A DNA stretch of 64,000 nucleotides from Siniperca chuatsi. Lineage: Eukaryota > Chordata > Actinopteri > Centrarchiformes > Sinipercidae. The position numbers and the translations under genes are program-made. Below the pieces are notes generated by a model. That model was not told the DNA's origin. It did no database searches and saw only the letters and a program-made list of their open reading frames with translations. Location: positions 20,659,333-20,723,332 of the forward strand of contig NC_058045.1 of assembly GCF_020085105.1 (NCBI RefSeq), given 5' to 3'. Below are positions 61,360-64,000 of the stretch, in pieces (the stretch's first letter is position 1; each line of letters begins with the position of its first letter).

Positions 61360-61720
61360 GCAGTGCTTTGAGCTAAATGCTAACGTAGGCATGCTAACAC
61401 GTTCGCAATGACAATGCTAACATGCTAATATGTAGCAGGTATAATGTTTACCATGTCAGCTGTCTTAGTCAGCATGCTATCATTTGCTTATTAGCACGCT
61501 AGAGGAAAAGTCAGAGGATCACTTAAGTCATTAGGATTCATCCTCTGGGTACCACAAATATCTGAACCAGATTTAATGGCAATCCATCCAATGGTTGTCA
61601 AGACTTTTCATCAAATAACAAAAGTCAGTGGGTCACTAAAGTCAGTCAGATTCATCCTCTGGAGACCATGAATGTCAAAGGCATTCCGTCCAATAGCTGT
61701 TGGGATATTTCAGTCTGGTT
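61360..61720 (-). repeat. Interspersed repeat, TTAGCATGCTAA-rich, copy 2
   Basis: This is the inverted counterpart of 5710-6120. It contains GAGCTAAATGCTAACGTAGG, CAATGCTAACATGCTAATAT and CATCCAATGGTTGTCAAGAC. A partial internal duplication (GTCATTAGGATTCATCCTCTGG and again GTCAGATTCATCCTCTGG) is visible. Confidence 0.65.
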
Positions 61721-61849
61721 CTCCATTATTAGAAACAATAATGCCAGTTTTTGATAATAGGTGGCACACCCAACAAAAGCAGTTTGCAAACAAGTAAATG
61801 TATGCTGAAATGTGCGTGTGTTCTACAAATGTTCCATATAACATTTTTT

Positions 61850-62695
61850 ACATTTTCTACAGCTCAACTTAAATAAAACTGAAATCCTTGTTATTGGGCC
61901 CCAACACATCACTAAACAAATACAGCCATCTACTGGTTTCCTGTCACAACATATCAAGCCTGTTGCAAGAAATCTTGGTGTCCTCTTTGATAGCAATTTA
62001 TGTTTTGAGCAACATATCACTAAGCTTGTCCAATTATGGTTTTATCACCTGCAAAAATACAATCTATTTTAAATCTTAGTGATGCAGAAACTGTTGTACA
62101 TGCTTTTATCTCTTCGCGCCTTGATTACTGTAACAGCCTGTTCATTTGTCTTAATCAAAAAACTTTGAAACAACTACAGACTGTACAGAACTCAGCTGCT
62201 AGGCTTTTAACCAGGATCAAGAGGTATGATCACATGTTTTAGCCTCTTTACATTGACTCCCTTTTAGGATTTTAGGATTTATTTTAAGATCATATTGATT
62301 ACTTTTAAGGCTCTTCATGGGCTGGCTCCAGATTATATTTTAGACTTTTTAATCCCTTATGAACGATCGTGTAATTTGAGATCTTCAGGCAGGGGTCTTC
62401 TGTCTGTTTCTGAGTCCAGGATGAAAACAAAGGGGGACAGAGCTTTTGCCATCAGGGCCCCGAGGCTCTGGAAGAACTTGCCTATTTAAGTCTCTTCTCA
62501 AAACACATTTTTATCTGAAAGCATATCCTGATTTTACCTGAACTGGCTGTTTATTTTATTGCTTTTGTGTATTTTATGTATTTTATTTCTTTATATTTCA
62601 TCATTCACTGTGATATTTTATTTCTCTTGTTGTGAAGCACTTTGCACTTTGTTTTGATAAGTGCTCTATAAATAAAGTTTTATTTATTATTATAA
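61850..62695 (+). mobile_element. LINE (L2/CR1-like) 3' fragment, pseudogenic
   Basis: The fragment covers the last part of a reverse-transcriptase ORF and the 3' UTR. Blocks visible in broken frames are LNKTEILVIGPQHITK near 61870, [44 protein letters not shown] and TKGDRAFAIRAPRLW. At least one frameshift and stops (for example after 62239) interrupt the frame. The 3' end is CTATAAATAAAGTTTTATT followed by a TTATTATTAT run. It sits between the two alternative GALNT8 first exons. Confidence 0.9.
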
Positions 62696-63269
62696 CAAAA
62701 TCACACAATGGTGTCAACATTGTTGTTTATGTCGTGTTGGCTCATTTATTGTGTAGGAAATGCAGCTGTGAGACGTAGGTCTTCCACCATACTTTGCATT
62801 CCTGATCGACAGTGAGGATTTATTTTTTTTCAGTCTGGCAATGTAAACTTTTCCAATGCAGTGTTCAGGTCACATGGAGTTCTCCATGTCATGTCTCACT
62901 GCATCGTCATTAAGTTGGATTTGTCAGCCCGGAGAGAATATTACTGTGCGTGTGGTGTGAATGAAAATCTTTGGCCTGATTTGAATGACTGGGAAGACTA
63001 AACAGTGTGAGTTTTATTTTCAGTTTGTACAGTTCTATTCTGAAAAAGAGTATTTTATTTCTTTTTGAAGTCGGCCGCAGCTGTCAATCATGACGTGAAA
63101 CCTCCATTTTATAGCATTAGATAACTAATTAAAACCAAACTTATCAAAAAAATGAACACTTGAGCATACATCAGCGTGATAAGAACTACCTAAAAAATGA
63201 CAGAAACCATCTTTGGGAAAAATGTACTTGACATGTACTTTGAGTTTTTAGTTTGGCTCATGTTCCATA

Positions 63270-63395
63270 CACGGAGGGAGTGGGGTTTATGACCTATACT
63301 GCTGCCAGCCACCAGGGGGCGGGGCAATCGAGATGTTTTGGCTTCACTTTTGGGGACCTGTCATGTCGACCATCTTTATATACAGTCCATGGGTA
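63270..63395. repeat. Fish repeat ending TTTATATACAGTCCATGG, with CTCF-like core
   Basis: The segment GACCTATACTGCTGCCAGCC to TTTATATACAGTCCATGG is a widespread fish repeat. It contains CCACCAGGGGGC at 63309-63320, matching the core of the vertebrate CTCF consensus. Occupancy is not implied. Confidence 0.65.
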
Positions 63396-63773
63396 CTACT
63401 CCTTTTTATAAATAAAGACTCTCAACACATGTAGTAGCTGTTAAATTGCTGTAAATGGTAACAACTAGATGGAAAAGATCTATAATTTCTTTATTTTTAA
63501 GGTGATTTACTTGCAGTTAACTGAATTTACTATGTGGATCTCATTTATTTAAGCTCAGCAATGTCTTTCAGCTAGCATGACTCTTGCTTGTGCAGGAGTT
63601 ATCAATGGAAATGTCCTCCTGTTCAATTACTTGTTACCCGTAAACATCAGATATTTGGTAATATACTGTAATAGGTTTACGTCATTCCTAATCCATTGTA
63701 ATAAGATTACAAAGCCAGAACTTTACACTCAACCTTTATGTCTTTTTAAGGTTACTTCTGAATTGGTACTCAC

Positions 63774-63963
63774 CCAGCTTGTGTAGGGTCTGTTCAATCC
63801 CGACCAGCTTCCTCCTCACAACCTCTTGATCTGTGAATCCTTCTGGTAAAGATTTTCCTGATCTCCAACTCACAATCATGTAGATGATGATGATGTATAT
63901 TAAGAATAAACAGGATCCAATAATTCCGGCTCTTCGCAGATATGCCTTCAGATATTTCTTCAT
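63774..63963 (-). CDS. galnt8: Alternative GALNT8 first coding exon (1b)
   Basis: The ORF begins MKKYLKAYLRRAGIIGSCLF, with a basic cytoplasmic tail and a transmembrane segment at about residues 12-32 (LFLIYIIIIYMIV). It ends with donor CTG G|GTGAGT in phase 1, the same phase as exon 1a. Its end, VVRRKLVGIEQTLHKL, aligns with the end of exon 1a, [16 protein letters not shown], with matching V, R, L, E and L positions. Splicing to 59213 would give 637 residues and the junction HKLDNVLRAF. There are no other GALNT exons between it and exon 1a. It is therefore either an alternative first exon or the relic of a lost tandem copy. The exon is intact with a good donor, which favours use. Confidence 0.75.
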
Positions 63964-64000
63964 TGTGGTTTCTCACGAAAGATCAAATCAATGTAATTCG

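Larger units (their letters stand above)
60501..63773 (-). other. Region between GALNT8 first exons 1a and 1b
   Basis: Besides the two repeats annotated at 61360-61720 and 61850-62695 and a third at about 63270-63395, this stretch holds no exon I can support on either strand. In particular no second set of GALNT catalytic exons is present, which matters for interpreting exon 1b. Confidence 0.75.

Overview
The window is a piece of a ray-finned fish nuclear genome, most likely a percomorph teleost (inference). The genes have many short exons and GT-AG introns, and the introns carry (GT)n tracts and repeat families I recognise from fish genomes: a tRNA-headed SINE, an L2/CR1-like LINE and a TTAA-flanked MITE. 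There is no operon, ribosome-binding site, CRISPR array or other prokaryotic structure.

Layout. Four protein-coding genes can be read exon by exon. (1) CECR2, plus strand, CDS 425-34913 in 18 coding exons, with a 3' UTR to about 38060; it encodes a bromodomain chromatin-remodelling subunit of 1584 residues. Intron 1 is 16.6 kb. (2) ADA2 (CECR1), plus strand, 40786-45446, 9 exons, a secreted adenosine deaminase of 505 residues. (3) RIBC2, minus strand, 48278-46287, 7 exons, a ciliary microtubule protein of 361 residues, tail-to-tail with ADA2. (4) GALNT8-type polypeptide GalNAc-transferase, minus strand, 60183-52368, 11 exons, 633 residues. A second, phase-compatible first exon at 63963-63774 would give a 637-residue form. 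In all four models the exon phases add up to an uninterrupted reading frame.

The genes do not form one pathway. CECR2 acts in nuclear chromatin remodelling, ADA2 in extracellular purine metabolism, RIBC2 in the ciliary axoneme, and GALNT8 in the Golgi lumen. Their adjacency reflects vertebrate synteny: CECR2 and ADA2 are also neighbours in human 22q11, but there they are head-to-head rather than in tandem.

Between and inside the genes are repeats in various states. They include a SINE with a 12-bp target-site duplication, a complete TTAA-flanked MITE, two small retro-insertions with 12- and 14-bp target-site duplications that share one terminus, three LINE fragments, and a local tandem duplication just past the CECR2 poly(A) signal.

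The points most worth a second look are the duplicated GALNT8 first exons, an RFX X-box-like site just upstream of RIBC2, the pair of retro-insertions, and inverted repeats flanking GALNT8 exons 4-6. I found no wholly new biological system. Repeat family names come from recognition, not from a database search.
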